This document shows, in pieces, positions 42,206-50,689 of a stretch of DNA of 64,000 nt (position 1 is the first letter of the stretch; each line of letters starts with the position of its first letter). Under the pieces are notes generated by a model. That model was not told where the DNA came from. It saw only the letters and a list, made by a program, of their open reading frames with translations, and did not search any database. Source of the DNA: an uncultured Prevotellaceae bacterium (GTDB lineage Bacteria; Bacteroidota; Bacteroidia; Bacteroidales; Bacteroidaceae). Location: positions 1-64,000 of the forward strand of contig ONJJ01000006.1 of the NCBI GenBank assembly GCA_900318115.1. Reading direction: 5' to 3'. The position numbers were made by a program, and so were the translations under genes.

Positions 42206-42742
42206 TTAGGCAAATAGCTGCATCCAGTGCTGCATTCTCCCGACACCTTCGGCACCAAATTTCTCGAGGCTACGTAGGGCTTGTTCCGGGGTTCGGGTGC
42301 GTTCGAGGTGGGTTTTGGAGAAGAATTTGTCGGCGTAGCAGATGATTTGCTCCTCGACGGTCTCGGGCGAGAAATCCTGTTCGGGCAGGGGGAGCTGCTG
42401 GCGACGAATGGTATCGACGGTCAGGCCTGTGCCTGTATGGCGCTCGGCCACGCGGGCATGGCGCGGGAAGCCCTCGGAACGAAGAAGTCGGCCGCCTAAT
42501 AAGCCATGGCAGATGTATGGTTCCTTGCCGAAACACTGGATTCCGGGAGCATCGGTGAGAAAGATTCCGATATCATGAAGCATGGCCGCCTCACGCACAA
42601 AAGCCTCATCGGCACCCAGCTCCGGGTGGCGGCGAACGATGTCCACGGCCATATTCGCCACAGAGGTGCTATGTGTGACGAGGATATGACGCAGGGAGGG
42701 TGCATCGCCGTAGTACTTATCTATCAGTGAAATAGGATCCAT
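42206..42742 (-). CDS. HD-domain phosphohydrolase
   Basis: 178 residues from the ATG at 42742 (MDPISLIDKYYG); a longer frame adds 22 residues that overlap direct repeats and is rejected. HD-domain metal ligands are H24 (LVTHSTSVANMA) and H56-D57 in AAMLHDIGIF, with ERHTGTGL as a later histidine. The domain hydrolyses phosphoesters of nucleotides or related small molecules; substrate is unknown. It is short, has no extra domain, and stands alone on the minus strand downstream of a repeat cluster. Confidence 0.88.
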   Translation of the reverse strand: MDPISLIDKYYGDAPSLRHILVTHSTSVANMAVDIVRRHPELGADEAFVREAAMLHDIGIFLTDAPGIQCFGKEPYICHGLLGGRLLRSEGFPRHARVAERHTGTGLTVDTIRRQQLPLPEQDFSPETVEEQIICYADKFFSKTHLERTRTPEQALRSLEKFGAEGVGRMQHWMQLFA

Positions 42743-42790
42743 GACAACATTCCGAGGGATGAATGATATGATTCGGTAGGAGTTTATTAT

Positions 42791-42834
42791 ATGATTCGCC
42801 GAGAACAAATGTATGATTCGCCGGGAACAAATGG
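42791..42834. repeat. 22-bp tandem repeat beside the C10 protease stop codon
   Basis: Units at 42791-42812 and 42813-42834 (atgattcgccg(a/g)gaacaaatg) differ at two positions. A partial third unit (atgattcgg) lies at about 42769-42777. The last base of the array is one base from the stop codon of the C10 protease gene (42836-42838, minus strand). Confidence 0.85.
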
Positions 42835-42835
42835 C

Positions 42836-44608
42836 TTATTTCGTTGGAACGAGGTATTTCTTGCCTTGATGTATCAGCAGATGAGACGGCTTGCGTAGGG
42901 CTACACGTCCTGATGTATCAAAAGATACATCAAGACGTGAAGGCTCCTGCGGCTTGATGCATGAGTTCATACCTACTGGTAACAGAGTGGTAAAGTCCTG
43001 CTGCATCTGCACCGCCCACGGGCAGCGCAGTAGCATGGTATAGTGGGTTCCGGGAAGCAGGTTGTGGAAGGTCATAGTGACCTGCTGGGACTGACCCGCC
43101 GGCAACGAGAGTACTTCGTAATGCCGGGTGTCTTCATCCTCATGACCATCGGGGTAGAGGCAATAGGTGACGAGGTCGGCGGCGTAGCCATCTGCGGCCT
43201 TGTTCTCCACGGTGGCCGAGCAGGTGACGGATTGTCCATCGTCCGAGAGCTCATAGGTCAAGCCGCTCCAGACGAGTTGACCGCGGGTGCCCTGGGTGAT
43301 GGTGATGGGCATGGAGAACGGTATCGTCACATCATCGTGTGAGATTCCTATGAGACGATCGCCGGGCACCGAGAAATTCAGGTAGGTGCGTTGCACACGA
43401 CGCTCGCCCGGAGCCAAGGTGAGACCTGCCAGGCCGACATAATCCGCCTGCCAGAAGATGGCCGTGTCCGTGGGCAACCAAGTCATTACCTCGTAGGTGT
43501 AGGTCACGGTGTCTCTACCATGATTTATGAATTGGAAATCAGCAGCAATGCGTCCTTGCAGGTCGGCAGGACGGGTCATCGTCAGCCTCTCGAGTTCCAC
43601 CCCGAGGTCATCCAGCGCCAAGGTGTCGGGCATCAAGGGTGCGGCCTCCTCTGAAGGATGCATGAACAAGGCACTCTGATTGCAGAAGAAACCAATGGCA
43701 TAGCCGTCCGCCGGGTAGTCCGTAGGCTCGAAGGGATTCAGCCAGTCGAGGTCGTACCATCCGTCGTAGCTACCGTTATAGCCCCAATTGACGTGGTAGT
43801 ATCCTTCAGCATCCACGCCATCGATGTTGAAGGCATGGCCGCCGAGATCCATGTTATGACCTGCATAGACGATGGGGCGCCCTTCTTCCAGTTCATGTCT
43901 CAACATAGCGTGCCAACGACCGGGGGTGTAGAGAATGCGGTCGAAATACTCAGCCATGCCGTAACCGAAAGCACGATGCAAGGGTTCCACGGCCCGATAG
44001 ACGTTTGCACCCGAGGAGCCAAGACCATAGTTCATGTGAACCGCCATTCCCGCCGCCAAACTGGTGAGGGCTATGGCGTTGCCTTGGGCTGGGGTCCATC
44101 CATCGCGATAGTCCAGGAGATAGTTGCCCCAGTCGAATCGGGTACCGGGCAACATATCCGGAATCGTATAGTTGTCCGTCTGCCAACCGAAGAGGGTGTC
44201 CTTCAAGACTTCGGGATAGCGATAAAAAGCCATCACCTGCTCAATGGCGGTTGCGACACATCCGCTGAGGCAACGGGCCTCGCTGACGGTGCCGTCCTCT
44301 GAGGTCCACTGGGGACACAGCAGGTTATAGGGCTCCTCTTGTGCGCGAATGGACTGAAGCAGGGGACCGATGGTGGCTCCCTTCTGAACCTGTCCCCGCC
44401 GACGAGCCCGCGAGGGGGCAAGACGCGTCGCGTTCTCATCCTGCACCTGCCATGAGCGGGCACCCACCAGCTGACGAAGTGCCTCGGGAACCACGCCCGT
44501 ACGGCTGACTCCATGGGCAATCACTTCGCCTTCCGAGGTCAGCATGCGCTGGCCATGAGCACCAAAACTCACCAATAGCAGGACTATGAGAACCAGTTGT
44601 TTGCGCAC
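42836..44608 (-). CDS. Secreted C10 (streptopain-like) cysteine protease
   Basis: 590 residues from a GTG start, with a signal peptide (about 1-19). A propeptide (about 20-90) precedes the catalytic domain. The nucleophile is Cys117 in CLSGCVATAIEQVMAFYRYP-type sequence and the base is His258 in GGHAFNIDGVD, the exact C10 layout; HVNWGYNGSYDGWYDL follows as in SpeB-like enzymes. After about residue 330 come beta-rich C-terminal domains. The last residues, SGRVALRKPSHLLIHQGKKYLVPTK, loosely resemble the tag of other exported proteins here. Predicted extracellular protease, activated by removal of its propeptide. It is 42 bp downstream of the RsiV-like gene. Confidence 0.9.
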   Translation of the reverse strand: MRKQLVLIVLLLVSFGAHGQRMLTSEGEVIAHGVSRTGVVPEALRQLVGARSWQVQDENATRLAPSRARRRGQVQKGATIGPLLQSIRAQEEPYNLLCPQWTSEDGTVSEARCLSGCVATAIEQVMAFYRYPEVLKDTLFGWQTDNYTIPDMLPGTRFDWGNYLLDYRDGWTPAQGNAIALTSLAAGMAVHMNYGLGSSGANVYRAVEPLHRAFGYGMAEYFDRILYTPGRWHAMLRHELEEGRPIVYAGHNMDLGGHAFNIDGVDAEGYYHVNWGYNGSYDGWYDLDWLNPFEPTDYPADGYAIGFFCNQSALFMHPSEEAAPLMPDTLALDDLGVELERLTMTRPADLQGRIAADFQFINHGRDTVTYTYEVMTWLPTDTAIFWQADYVGLAGLTLAPGERRVQRTYLNFSVPGDRLIGISHDDVTIPFSMPITITQGTRGQLVWSGLTYELSDDGQSVTCSATVENKAADGYAADLVTYCLYPDGHEDEDTRHYEVLSLPAGQSQQVTMTFHNLLPGTHYTMLLRCPWAVQMQQDFTTLLPVGMNSCIKPQEPSRLDVSFDTSGRVALRKPSHLLIHQGKKYLVPTK

Positions 44609-44650
44609 AATTACTTAAAGAATTAATTCAATCAGAATTTATCATTCCAC

Positions 44651-45583
44651 TCAGAGTCCCAGCAGGGCACGTCCTTCCTCAGAAAGCACCTCGCGCACCT
44701 TCTCGAAAGAGAGGGTTCCGGAAGGCAGGCCACAAGCGTAGGACGCGATTTCGTACTGCTGATAGACAAAGGCGATGCCGTCCCGCACGACGTAGGGCTC
44801 GGAAGCCGGAAGGGGTATTCCGAACTCCAATTCGTTCTCGGGGGTGTCGGGGTCATCCCAGAGCTGAAGCTGCTCCATGAGTTCCTCCTCGCTGACGGGC
44901 GGCTGGCCTTCAGCAAAGGCGAAATACCCACGCAGCTCGTCCTTGATGAGAGCCACGATCTGAGCTTTCTTGCTCATGTCAAAGAGGTCCCATCCCATCC
45001 GTTTGCCATCGCTCTTGCGGAAAGTGACACCAGAGGCTATGAAAGCGCCATGGGCTCCACCTGTGTACAAGGAATGGCTTTCTTCGAGGGTGACATATTT
45101 CCGGGTTTGCAGGGCCACGGAAGCCGTGTAGTCGTTCTCGTAGCCAGCGGAAAAGCCTTCTTCGGCCATGGATTTCACGGCATCGACCATCTGCTTCATA
45201 CCTTCTGCAGCGTAGGCTGAAAGATACTCTTGCTCCTCGCCGACTTTGTACTCAAAGCTGAACTCAGGAGCATCCTCTCCCCACGAAGGGAAGAAACGAT
45301 GGGCTATTCTATCCGTCAGATAAGCCCGAAGGCTATCGGCCAGGATGCCCTCGGCCTCCGGCACGGGGAAATCAACCTTCATCTTCTCGCTTATGGATGC
45401 CTCGAGGGTCAGCGTGTCCTCATACATCACCGTGCAGAAGGCTATCGAATCAGCACTCACCAGGGAGTCCACGGATGTGGAATCTGCTCCTCCCCCGCCC
45501 TTCTTCATGAAGTCGCAGGATTGGAAACTCAAGGCGGCTACGGCAAGAGCTGCCACGGCCATATACGAACTTCTTTTTCTCAT
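44651..45583 (-). CDS. RsiV-like DUF3298 lipoprotein
   Basis: 310 residues. The signal peptide ends at a lipobox-like FQSC (cysteine 23), followed by a Gly-rich linker and DSTSVDSLVSAD. The body has a DUF4163-like part (about 50-165) and a C-terminal DUF3298 domain (about 175-275, with SLYTGGAHGAFIASGVTFRKSDGKRM), the pair found in RsiV-type lysozyme-sensing anti-sigma factors and in free periplasmic proteins. No cytoplasmic anti-sigma domain is present, so a binding or structural role is more likely. Acts at the membrane surface. Confidence 0.8.
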   Translation of the reverse strand: MRKRSSYMAVAALAVAALSFQSCDFMKKGGGGADSTSVDSLVSADSIAFCTVMYEDTLTLEASISEKMKVDFPVPEAEGILADSLRAYLTDRIAHRFFPSWGEDAPEFSFEYKVGEEQEYLSAYAAEGMKQMVDAVKSMAEEGFSAGYENDYTASVALQTRKYVTLEESHSLYTGGAHGAFIASGVTFRKSDGKRMGWDLFDMSKKAQIVALIKDELRGYFAFAEGQPPVSEEELMEQLQLWDDPDTPENELEFGIPLPASEPYVVRDGIAFVYQQYEIASYACGLPSGTLSFEKVREVLSEEGRALLGL

Positions 45584-45600
45584 TCTACCTATTTATTTTA

Positions 45601-45680
45601 GCACGGATTACACCGACCTCACGGCTTCATCCACATCCACGACGCAGATGGAAGAACCGCGGAGTCCGCGCAATCCGTGG
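45601..45680. repeat. Palindromic segment between eda and the DUF3298 gene
   Basis: CACGGATT (45603-45610) is matched by AATCCGTG (45672-45679). Between them CGCGGA-g-TCCGCG (45658-45670) is a perfect palindrome. The 103-bp gap is otherwise GC-rich. CACGGATT-type repeats occur widely in bacterial intergenic regions; here they could end the eda transcript. Confidence 0.5.
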
Positions 45681-45686
45681 TCTTTA

Positions 45687-46355
45687 TTATGCCCGAGCCT
45701 CAGCAATGATGTCCAGGCACTCGCGGCACTTGTCGGTGACATACTGCCAGTCCTCGGCAGCCACCTTGTCCTTCGGGAAGAGCTTGGAGCCCATGCCGAC
45801 GCAGTAAACACCAGCCTTGAACCAGCTACGCAGATTCTCGGCATCGGGCGAGACGCCGCCCGTGACCATAATCTTGGACCAGGGCATCGGAGCCATCAGT
45901 CCCTTGACCATATTCGGGCCATAGACATCTCCAGGGAACAGCTTGGTGAGGTCGCAACCCAGCTCCTGGGCCTTGCCGATCTCGCTGACGCTGCCGCAAC
46001 CCGGGCAATAGGGCACGAGGCGACGATTGCAAACGGGAGCAATCTCGGGGTTGAACAGAGGACCGACGACGAAGCAGGCACCCAGCTGGAGGTACATGGC
46101 TGCCGTGGGAGCGTCCACGACGCTGCCGATACCCAGTGCCAGCTCAGGGCACTCCTTGGCCGCAAACTTCACGCACTCAGCAAACACCTCCTGGGCGAAG
46201 TCGCCGCGGTTGGTGAACTCGAAGGCGCGCACGCCGCCATCGTAACAAGCCTTGATGACCTTCTTGGCCACCTCAACATCCTTGTGATAGAACACGGGCA
46301 CCATACCCGTTTCGCCGATTTTCTTCATCACGGCGAGTTTATCGAATCTTGCCAT
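45687..46355 (-). CDS. eda: 2-keto-3-deoxy-6-phosphogluconate (KDPG/KHG) aldolase
   Basis: 222 residues, a class I aldolase TIM barrel. It splits KDPG to pyruvate and glyceraldehyde-3-phosphate. The active-site set is intact: E46 and R50 in [10 protein letters not shown], and the Schiff-base lysine K138 in [24 protein letters not shown] binds the phosphate. The gene follows kdgK on the same strand with a 97-bp gap, so KdgK plus Eda form the lower part of uronate breakdown. Confidence 0.94.
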   Translation of the reverse strand: MARFDKLAVMKKIGETGMVPVFYHKDVEVAKKVIKACYDGGVRAFEFTNRGDFAQEVFAECVKFAAKECPELALGIGSVVDAPTAAMYLQLGACFVVGPLFNPEIAPVCNRRLVPYCPGCGSVSEIGKAQELGCDLTKLFPGDVYGPNMVKGLMAPMPWSKIMVTGGVSPDAENLRSWFKAGVYCVGMGSKLFPKDKVAAEDWQYVTDKCRECLDIIAEARA

Positions 46356-46367
46356 TGCTTTATTGTA

Positions 46368-46417
46368 CGAATTGACTTATTTTTCGAATTGACTTATTTA
46401 ATGATTTGACTTATTTT
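46368..46417. repeat. Three tandem units of about 17 bp between kdgK and eda
   Basis: The motif gaattgacttattt and close variants begin at about 46368, 46385 and 46402. The array sits in the 97-bp gap between kdgK and eda, just 13 bp before the eda start codon on the minus strand. Copy-number change here would alter the eda leader. Confidence 0.7.
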
Positions 46418-46452
46418 ACGTTGTAGAATTAGTCATATCGGTCCCATTTAAA

Positions 46453-47475
46453 TCATCTTTGCACGCGACCGTTGGCATTTCCGCCCGCCAGTGCTTCCAC
46501 CTCCTCGGCGCTGACGAGGTTGAAGTCGCCGTTGATGGTGTGCTTCAGGGCACTGGCTGCTACGGCAAACTCCAGGGCCTCGCCCTGAGTGGCTTTGGTC
46601 AGCAATCCGTGGATCAGTCCTCCGGAGAACGAGTCGCCTCCGCCCACGCGGTCGATGATGGGATCGATATCATAGCGCTTGCTCTGGTAGAACTCCTTGC
46701 CATCGAAGATGAGGGCCTTCCATCCGTTGTGTGTGGCCGAGAAACTCTCGCGCAGGGTGGAAACGACGTACTTGAAACCGAACTCCTCCTTCATCTGGCG
46801 GAAGATGCCCTCGTAGCCGGCAGCATCGGTCTTGCCGCCTTCCACGTCGGCATCGGGTTTGAATCCGAGGCAGAGTTCAGCGTCTTCCTCGTTGCCGATG
46901 CATACGTCCACATACTTCATCAACGGGCGCATGATACTGATGGCTTTCTCGCTGGTCCACAACTTCTTGCGGAAATTCAGGTCCACGCTGACGGTGACTC
47001 CGTGGCGCTTGGCGGCCTCGCAGGCCAGACGCGTCAGTTCTGCTGCCTTATCGCTGATGGCGGGAGTGATACCGCTCCAGTGGAACCAGTCGGCACCTTC
47101 CATGATGGCGTCGAAGTCGAAGTCCTCGGGCACGGCCTCGGCAATGCTGGAGTGAGCGCGGTCGTAGATGACCTTGGAGGGACGCATGGAAGCACCCGTC
47201 TCGGCGTAGTAGAGGCCCACACGATCACCGCCACGAGCCACGAAGCGCGTGTCCACGCCGTAGCGGCGCAGGGCATTCAGGGCTATCTGCCCGATCTCGT
47301 GCTTGGGGAGTTTAGAAACGAAATAGGCCTCGTGGCCATAGTTGGCCAGCGAAATGGCGACATTGGCCTCGCCACCGCCGGGGATGATGCGAAAACTCTC
47401 GCTCTGGATGAAACGGTCGTTTCCCTGGGGAGAAAGGCGAAGCATGATTTCGCCTAAAGTGACAATCTTGGACAT
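46453..47475 (-). CDS. kdgK: 2-keto-3-deoxygluconate kinase (PfkB family)
   Basis: 340 residues. It phosphorylates KDG to KDPG, the substrate of the Eda encoded next. PfkB features: GEIMLRLSP at the start, PGGGEANVAISLANYG (about 32-47), the uridylate-kinase-like sugar site with RVGLYYAE, and the ATP signature DRVGGGDSFSGGLIHGL (about 278-294) with the catalytic aspartate in GGGDS. Start ATG at 47475, with a -7 promoter box upstream. A GC-rich palindromic pair lies between the start codon and the promoter box. Confidence 0.94.
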   Translation of the reverse strand: MSKIVTLGEIMLRLSPQGNDRFIQSESFRIIPGGGEANVAISLANYGHEAYFVSKLPKHEIGQIALNALRRYGVDTRFVARGGDRVGLYYAETGASMRPSKVIYDRAHSSIAEAVPEDFDFDAIMEGADWFHWSGITPAISDKAAELTRLACEAAKRHGVTVSVDLNFRKKLWTSEKAISIMRPLMKYVDVCIGNEEDAELCLGFKPDADVEGGKTDAAGYEGIFRQMKEEFGFKYVVSTLRESFSATHNGWKALIFDGKEFYQSKRYDIDPIIDRVGGGDSFSGGLIHGLLTKATQGEALEFAVAASALKHTINGDFNLVSAEEVEALAGGNANGRVQR

Positions 47476-47484
47476 AAAATATCA

Positions 47485-47567
47485 GGTCCCCTCCCAACCT
47501 CCCCCAAGGGGGAGGGGCTTTGAGTTTTTTTGATGTCGGCCTCTGCCTTGGGGGAGGTAGAGAGACC
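47485..47567. repeat. 83-bp inverted-repeat element between kdgK and nhaC
   Basis: GGTCCCCTCCCAACCTCCC... (47485-47509) is inverted at 47546-47567, with the 14-base core ACCTCCCCCAAGG shared exactly. The left arm also forms CCTCCCCC-aa-GGGGGAGG (47499-47516). The element lies inside the predicted 5' leader of kdgK. It belongs to the same family as the arms at 14942-15102. Confidence 0.75.
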
Positions 47568-47581
47568 GTTCGTTTCGGGTG

Positions 47582-47589
47582 CAAATTTA
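47582..47589 (-). promoter_or_regulatory. -7 element (TAAATTTG) for kdgK-eda
   Basis: On the minus strand TAAATTTG matches TAnnTTTG. It lies 107 bp before the kdgK start, upstream of the palindromic element, which would therefore be transcribed as part of the leader. No clear -33 box was found at the right spacing. Confidence 0.5.
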
Positions 47590-47696
47590 CGCATAATTCT
47601 CCGAACTATCGGTCTTCCGACGGTCATTTTATGGGAAAAGAGGACGTTTTTCATCACTTTTAGTGCCGAAACGGACGAAATGTCACGGAAAAAGCG

Positions 47697-47704
47697 TACC
47701 TTCG
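47697..47704 (+). promoter_or_regulatory. -7-like element (TACCTTCG) for nhaC
   Basis: TACCTTCG differs from TAnnTTTG at one base and ends 4 bp before the nhaC ATG. If used, the transcript would have almost no leader. A TTTT tract lies about 20-30 bp upstream, but a -33 TTTG is missing. Confidence 0.4.
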
Positions 47705-47708
47705 CGCC

Positions 47709-48989
47709 ATGAAGAAAGGATTATTAGCCCTCAGTCCCATCGCCGTGTTCCTGGTTGTGTACGTCGTCACCAGCATCGTTGCCGGCGACTTCTACAAGGT
47801 TCCCATCAGCGTGGCGTTCCTCATCACGGCCATCTATGCCATAGCCTCCAGCCGTGGCCTTCCCCTGCGCGACCGCATCACGCTCTTCAGCCAGGGGGCA
47901 GGTGATTCCAACATCATGCTGATGATCTGGATTTTCGTCCTCGCGGGAGCCTTTGCGGCCTCGGCCAAAGCCATGGGAGCAATCGACGCCACGGTTAACC
48001 TTACGCTTCAACTTCTACCAGATAACTTATTGTTAGCCGGACTATTTATAGCATCATGTTTCATCTCGCTCAGCATAGGCACCAGCGTGGGCACCGTGGT
48101 TGCTCTGACGCCTATTGCCGCAGGTATCGCCGAAGCCACAGAGGCCACGGTTCCCTTTGTCGTGGGGGTCGTTGTGGGCGGTGCTTTCTTCGGCGACAAC
48201 CTGAGCTTCATCTCCGACACCACCATCATGGCCACCCGCACTCAGGGGTGCCGCATGAGCGACAAGTTCCGCGTGAACTCGCAGATCGTGGTCCCCGCCG
48301 CCGCCCTGGTCCTGCTGGGCTACATCGTCCTGGGCACCCAGATCCACGCTCCGCAGGGCGTTCCGGAGGTCGATGCGCTGAAGGTGCTTCCCTACGTGGT
48401 GGTCCTCGTCACGGCCGTCGTTGGCGTGGACGTCATGGTGGTGCTTGTGGTGGGCATCCTCCTGAGCGGCATCATAGGTCTGGGCTATGGTGACTACGAC
48501 GTGTTCGGGTGGTTCGCTTCCATGGGCGAGGGCATCCTCGGTATGGCGGAGCTCATCATCGTCACCATGATAGCCGGCGGCCTGATGTCTCTGATCCGCC
48601 ATGGCGGGGGCATCGATCTCGTCATCCGCCACCTCACGCGCCACATCCACGGACAACGCGGAGCCGAGCTGACCATCGGCGGAATGGTAGCTTTCACGAA
48701 TGTGTGCACCGCCAACAACACGGTGGCCATCCTGACCATAGGCCCCATCGCCAAGGAAATAGCCGACCGCTACGGCATCGATCCCCGCAAGAGCGCGAGC
48801 CTGCTCGACACCTTCTCCTGCCTGGCGCAAGCAATGCTGCCCTACGGCGCCCAGCTCCTGATGGCCGCCAGCCTGGCCACCCTCTCACCCGTGGAAATCA
48901 TACCTTATTTATATTATCCCTTCTGCATGGGCATCTGTGCCCTGCTGAGCATCCTCTTCCGCTGGCCCAGGCTCTCCGCTAAGGAATGA
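47709..48989 (+). CDS. nhaC: NhaC-family Na+/H+ antiporter
   Basis: 426 residues with about eleven hydrophobic segments spread along the whole chain, so an inner-membrane transporter. The family regions SLSIGTSVGTVVALTPIAAGIAEA (about 118-141), GGAFFGDNLSFISDTTIMATRTQGC (about 158-182) and TNVCTANNTVAILTIGPIAKEI are all present. NhaC proteins exchange sodium for protons, some with malate/lactate specificity; the substrate here is not decided. It starts a plus-strand run and is divergent from kdgK. Confidence 0.88.
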   Translation: MKKGLLALSPIAVFLVVYVVTSIVAGDFYKVPISVAFLITAIYAIASSRGLPLRDRITLFSQGAGDSNIMLMIWIFVLAGAFAASAKAMGAIDATVNLTLQLLPDNLLLAGLFIASCFISLSIGTSVGTVVALTPIAAGIAEATEATVPFVVGVVVGGAFFGDNLSFISDTTIMATRTQGCRMSDKFRVNSQIVVPAAALVLLGYIVLGTQIHAPQGVPEVDALKVLPYVVVLVTAVVGVDVMVVLVVGILLSGIIGLGYGDYDVFGWFASMGEGILGMAELIIVTMIAGGLMSLIRHGGGIDLVIRHLTRHIHGQRGAELTIGGMVAFTNVCTANNTVAILTIGPIAKEIADRYGIDPRKSASLLDTFSCLAQAMLPYGAQLLMAASLATLSPVEIIPYLYYPFCMGICALLSILFRWPRLSAKE

Positions 48990-49080
48990 CCTCCAGCCCC
49001 TCTGTTTACTATCGATGTATTCTATTAATTGAAAATTCTCTATGCACTCGACCTTCGGTCGCCTCTACACTTCGAAGAAT

Positions 49081-49088
49081 TATCTTTG
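49081..49088 (+). promoter_or_regulatory. -7 element (TATCTTTG) for rsmG
   Basis: TATCTTTG matches TAnnTTTG exactly and lies 29 bp before the rsmG ATG at 49118. It falls in the 128-bp gap after nhaC and favours the ATG at 49118 over the longer upstream frame. Confidence 0.6.
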
Positions 49089-49117
49089 TCTGCTCTCGTC
49101 TAAGTCCCATTAGTCCT

Positions 49118-49804
49118 ATGGAAATCATTAACAAATACTTCCCCACCCTCAGCGCCGTGCAGCAGGAACGCTTCGCGGCCCTCGATGCGCTCTACCACGA
49201 CTGGAATTCCAAGATCAACGTCATCAGCCGCAAGGACATCGACAACCTCTACGAGCACCACGTGCTCCACTCCCTCGGCATAGCCGAAATCATCAACTTC
49301 CGCCCCGGCACACGTGTGCTGGACCTGGGCACGGGAGGCGGTTTTCCCGGCATCCCGCTTGCAATCTTCTTCCCCGAGGTCCGCTTCCACCTGGTCGATA
49401 GCATCGGCAAGAAGATTCGCGTATGCAACGAGGTGATCAGCGCCTTAGACCTGGAGAACGTCACTACCCAGCACGCGCGCGCCGAAGAGATCAAGTACCA
49501 GAAGAGCCCAAAGAAACTGCGGAAGGGCGAAGAGCCCGCTCCAGCAGAAGGGCTGCTCGCGGAGCGCTTCGACTTTGTCGTCAGCCGGGCCGTGATGCCC
49601 CTGGCCGACCTCGTCAAGATTTCCCGTCCCCACATCAGCCAGCGCCAGCAGAACGCCCTGCCCAACGGCCTCATCGCCCTCAAAGGAGGCGAGCTGGAGC
49701 ACGAGGCCGCGGCCGTGAAATCCGAGAAGCTCATCACTCCCCTCTCCGACTTCTTCCAGGAAGAATACTTCCAAACCAAGAAAGTCGTATATGTCCAGCT
49801 CTAA
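49118..49804 (+). CDS. rsmG: 16S rRNA (guanine527-N7)-methyltransferase
   Basis: 228 residues from the ATG at 49118 (MEIINKYFPTLS). The upstream in-frame stretch is not family-like and contains the promoter. The SAM-binding motif VLDLGTGGGFPGIPLAIFFP (about 65-84) followed by FHLVDSIGKKI is characteristic, and FDFVVSRAVMPL is the RsmG motif. The enzyme methylates G527 in the 530 loop of 16S rRNA; loss can give low-level streptomycin resistance. Residues around 125-150 (PKKLRKGEEPAPAEGL) look like a species-specific loop. Confidence 0.94.
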   Translation: MEIINKYFPTLSAVQQERFAALDALYHDWNSKINVISRKDIDNLYEHHVLHSLGIAEIINFRPGTRVLDLGTGGGFPGIPLAIFFPEVRFHLVDSIGKKIRVCNEVISALDLENVTTQHARAEEIKYQKSPKKLRKGEEPAPAEGLLAERFDFVVSRAVMPLADLVKISRPHISQRQQNALPNGLIALKGGELEHEAAAVKSEKLITPLSDFFQEEYFQTKKVVYVQL

Positions 49805-49941
49805 TATCCCGCCATCAGCTCTAACATCCCCGAATATCTCGCCCTGGACCAATCATCCCTGCCTCGGGCTCGAATATCCAATCCCGGGCTCGAATATCCA
49901 ATCCTCGGGCCCGAATATCCAATCCTCGGGCCCGAATATCC
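49801..49941. repeat. Degenerate 20-21 bp minisatellite after rsmG
   Basis: Four well-kept units of CGGGCYCGAATATCCAATC type have their gaatatcc core at 49872, 49892, 49913 and 49934, spaced 20, 21 and 21 bp. More decayed units (aatatccc, aacatccc, gaatatct) lie at 49803, 49823 and 49832, starting directly at the rsmG stop codon. The array fills most of the 213-bp gap before the next gene. The unit contains CGGGC/GCCCG-type partial palindromes. Confidence 0.85.
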
Positions 49942-50017
49942 CGCCCCGGCTTTAAAATCCCGAATTACGTCCCGTTTTTTCCGTCGCAATTCTATTGCGA
50001 CAACACCTCCTCCCCCC

Positions 50018-50665
50018 ATGCTCACCATAAAATCATTTCCCCTCAACCCGCTCAGCACCAATTGCTACGTCGTCAGCGACTCCACCCAGGAAGCCGTCAT
50101 CATCGATTGCGGCGCCCTCTACGACGAAGAAAAAGCGGCCGTCTCCGATTATATCGACACCCAGGAGCTTCGCCCCGTGGCCCACATACTCACCCATGCC
50201 CACTTCGACCACTTCTGGGGTGCCGCCTTCCTCCACGCGCGCTACGGTCTGGCAGCCCGTTGCCCCGAGGGCGACCTTTCCCTCTTCCACGATGCCGAAG
50301 GCCAGATGCGGGACATCCTGGGTCATGCCATGCGTTGTCCCACGGGTCCCGACGGCGAGGTCATCACCCCGAGCAGCATCATCTCCTTCGGCACCCACGA
50401 GTTCACCGTTCTCCCCTCGCCGGGCCACACTCCCGGCGGCGTCTGCTTCTATTGCGAGGCGGAACATGTCCTGTTCTCGGGCGACAGCCTCTTCCAGCTG
50501 AGCATCGGGCGCACGGACTTCTCGGGCGGCAACCACTGGGACCTCATCCGTTCGCTCCGGCACATCCTCCGCGACCTGCCCGACGACACGGACATCTACC
50601 CCGGCCACGGCCCCAAGACCACCGCCGCCTTCGAGCGCAAGAACAACCCCTACCTCTCGTTCTAA
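50018..50665 (+). CDS. Metallo-beta-lactamase-fold hydrolase (glyoxalase II-like)
   Basis: 215 residues. The metal site HAHFDH (H60, H62, D64, H65) is intact, with GHTPGG and FSGDSLF supplying further ligands and YPGHGPKTT closing the fold. The size and layout match short glyoxalase II-like hydrolases that act on thioesters, although many relatives remain unassigned. The start ATG follows the minisatellite. It is 24 bp upstream of the GH99-like gene, so shared transcription is likely. Confidence 0.88.
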   Translation: MLTIKSFPLNPLSTNCYVVSDSTQEAVIIDCGALYDEEKAAVSDYIDTQELRPVAHILTHAHFDHFWGAAFLHARYGLAARCPEGDLSLFHDAEGQMRDILGHAMRCPTGPDGEVITPSSIISFGTHEFTVLPSPGHTPGGVCFYCEAEHVLFSGDSLFQLSIGRTDFSGGNHWDLIRSLRHILRDLPDDTDIYPGHGPKTTAAFERKNNPYLSF

Positions 50666-50689
50666 TCCTCCACCCTGCACACGCCTACT

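Noticed and set aside
49801..50061. Minus-strand frame over the minisatellite
   Set aside because: Its product (repeated RIGYSGP-like units) only reflects the tandem repeat and lies opposite a real gene start.
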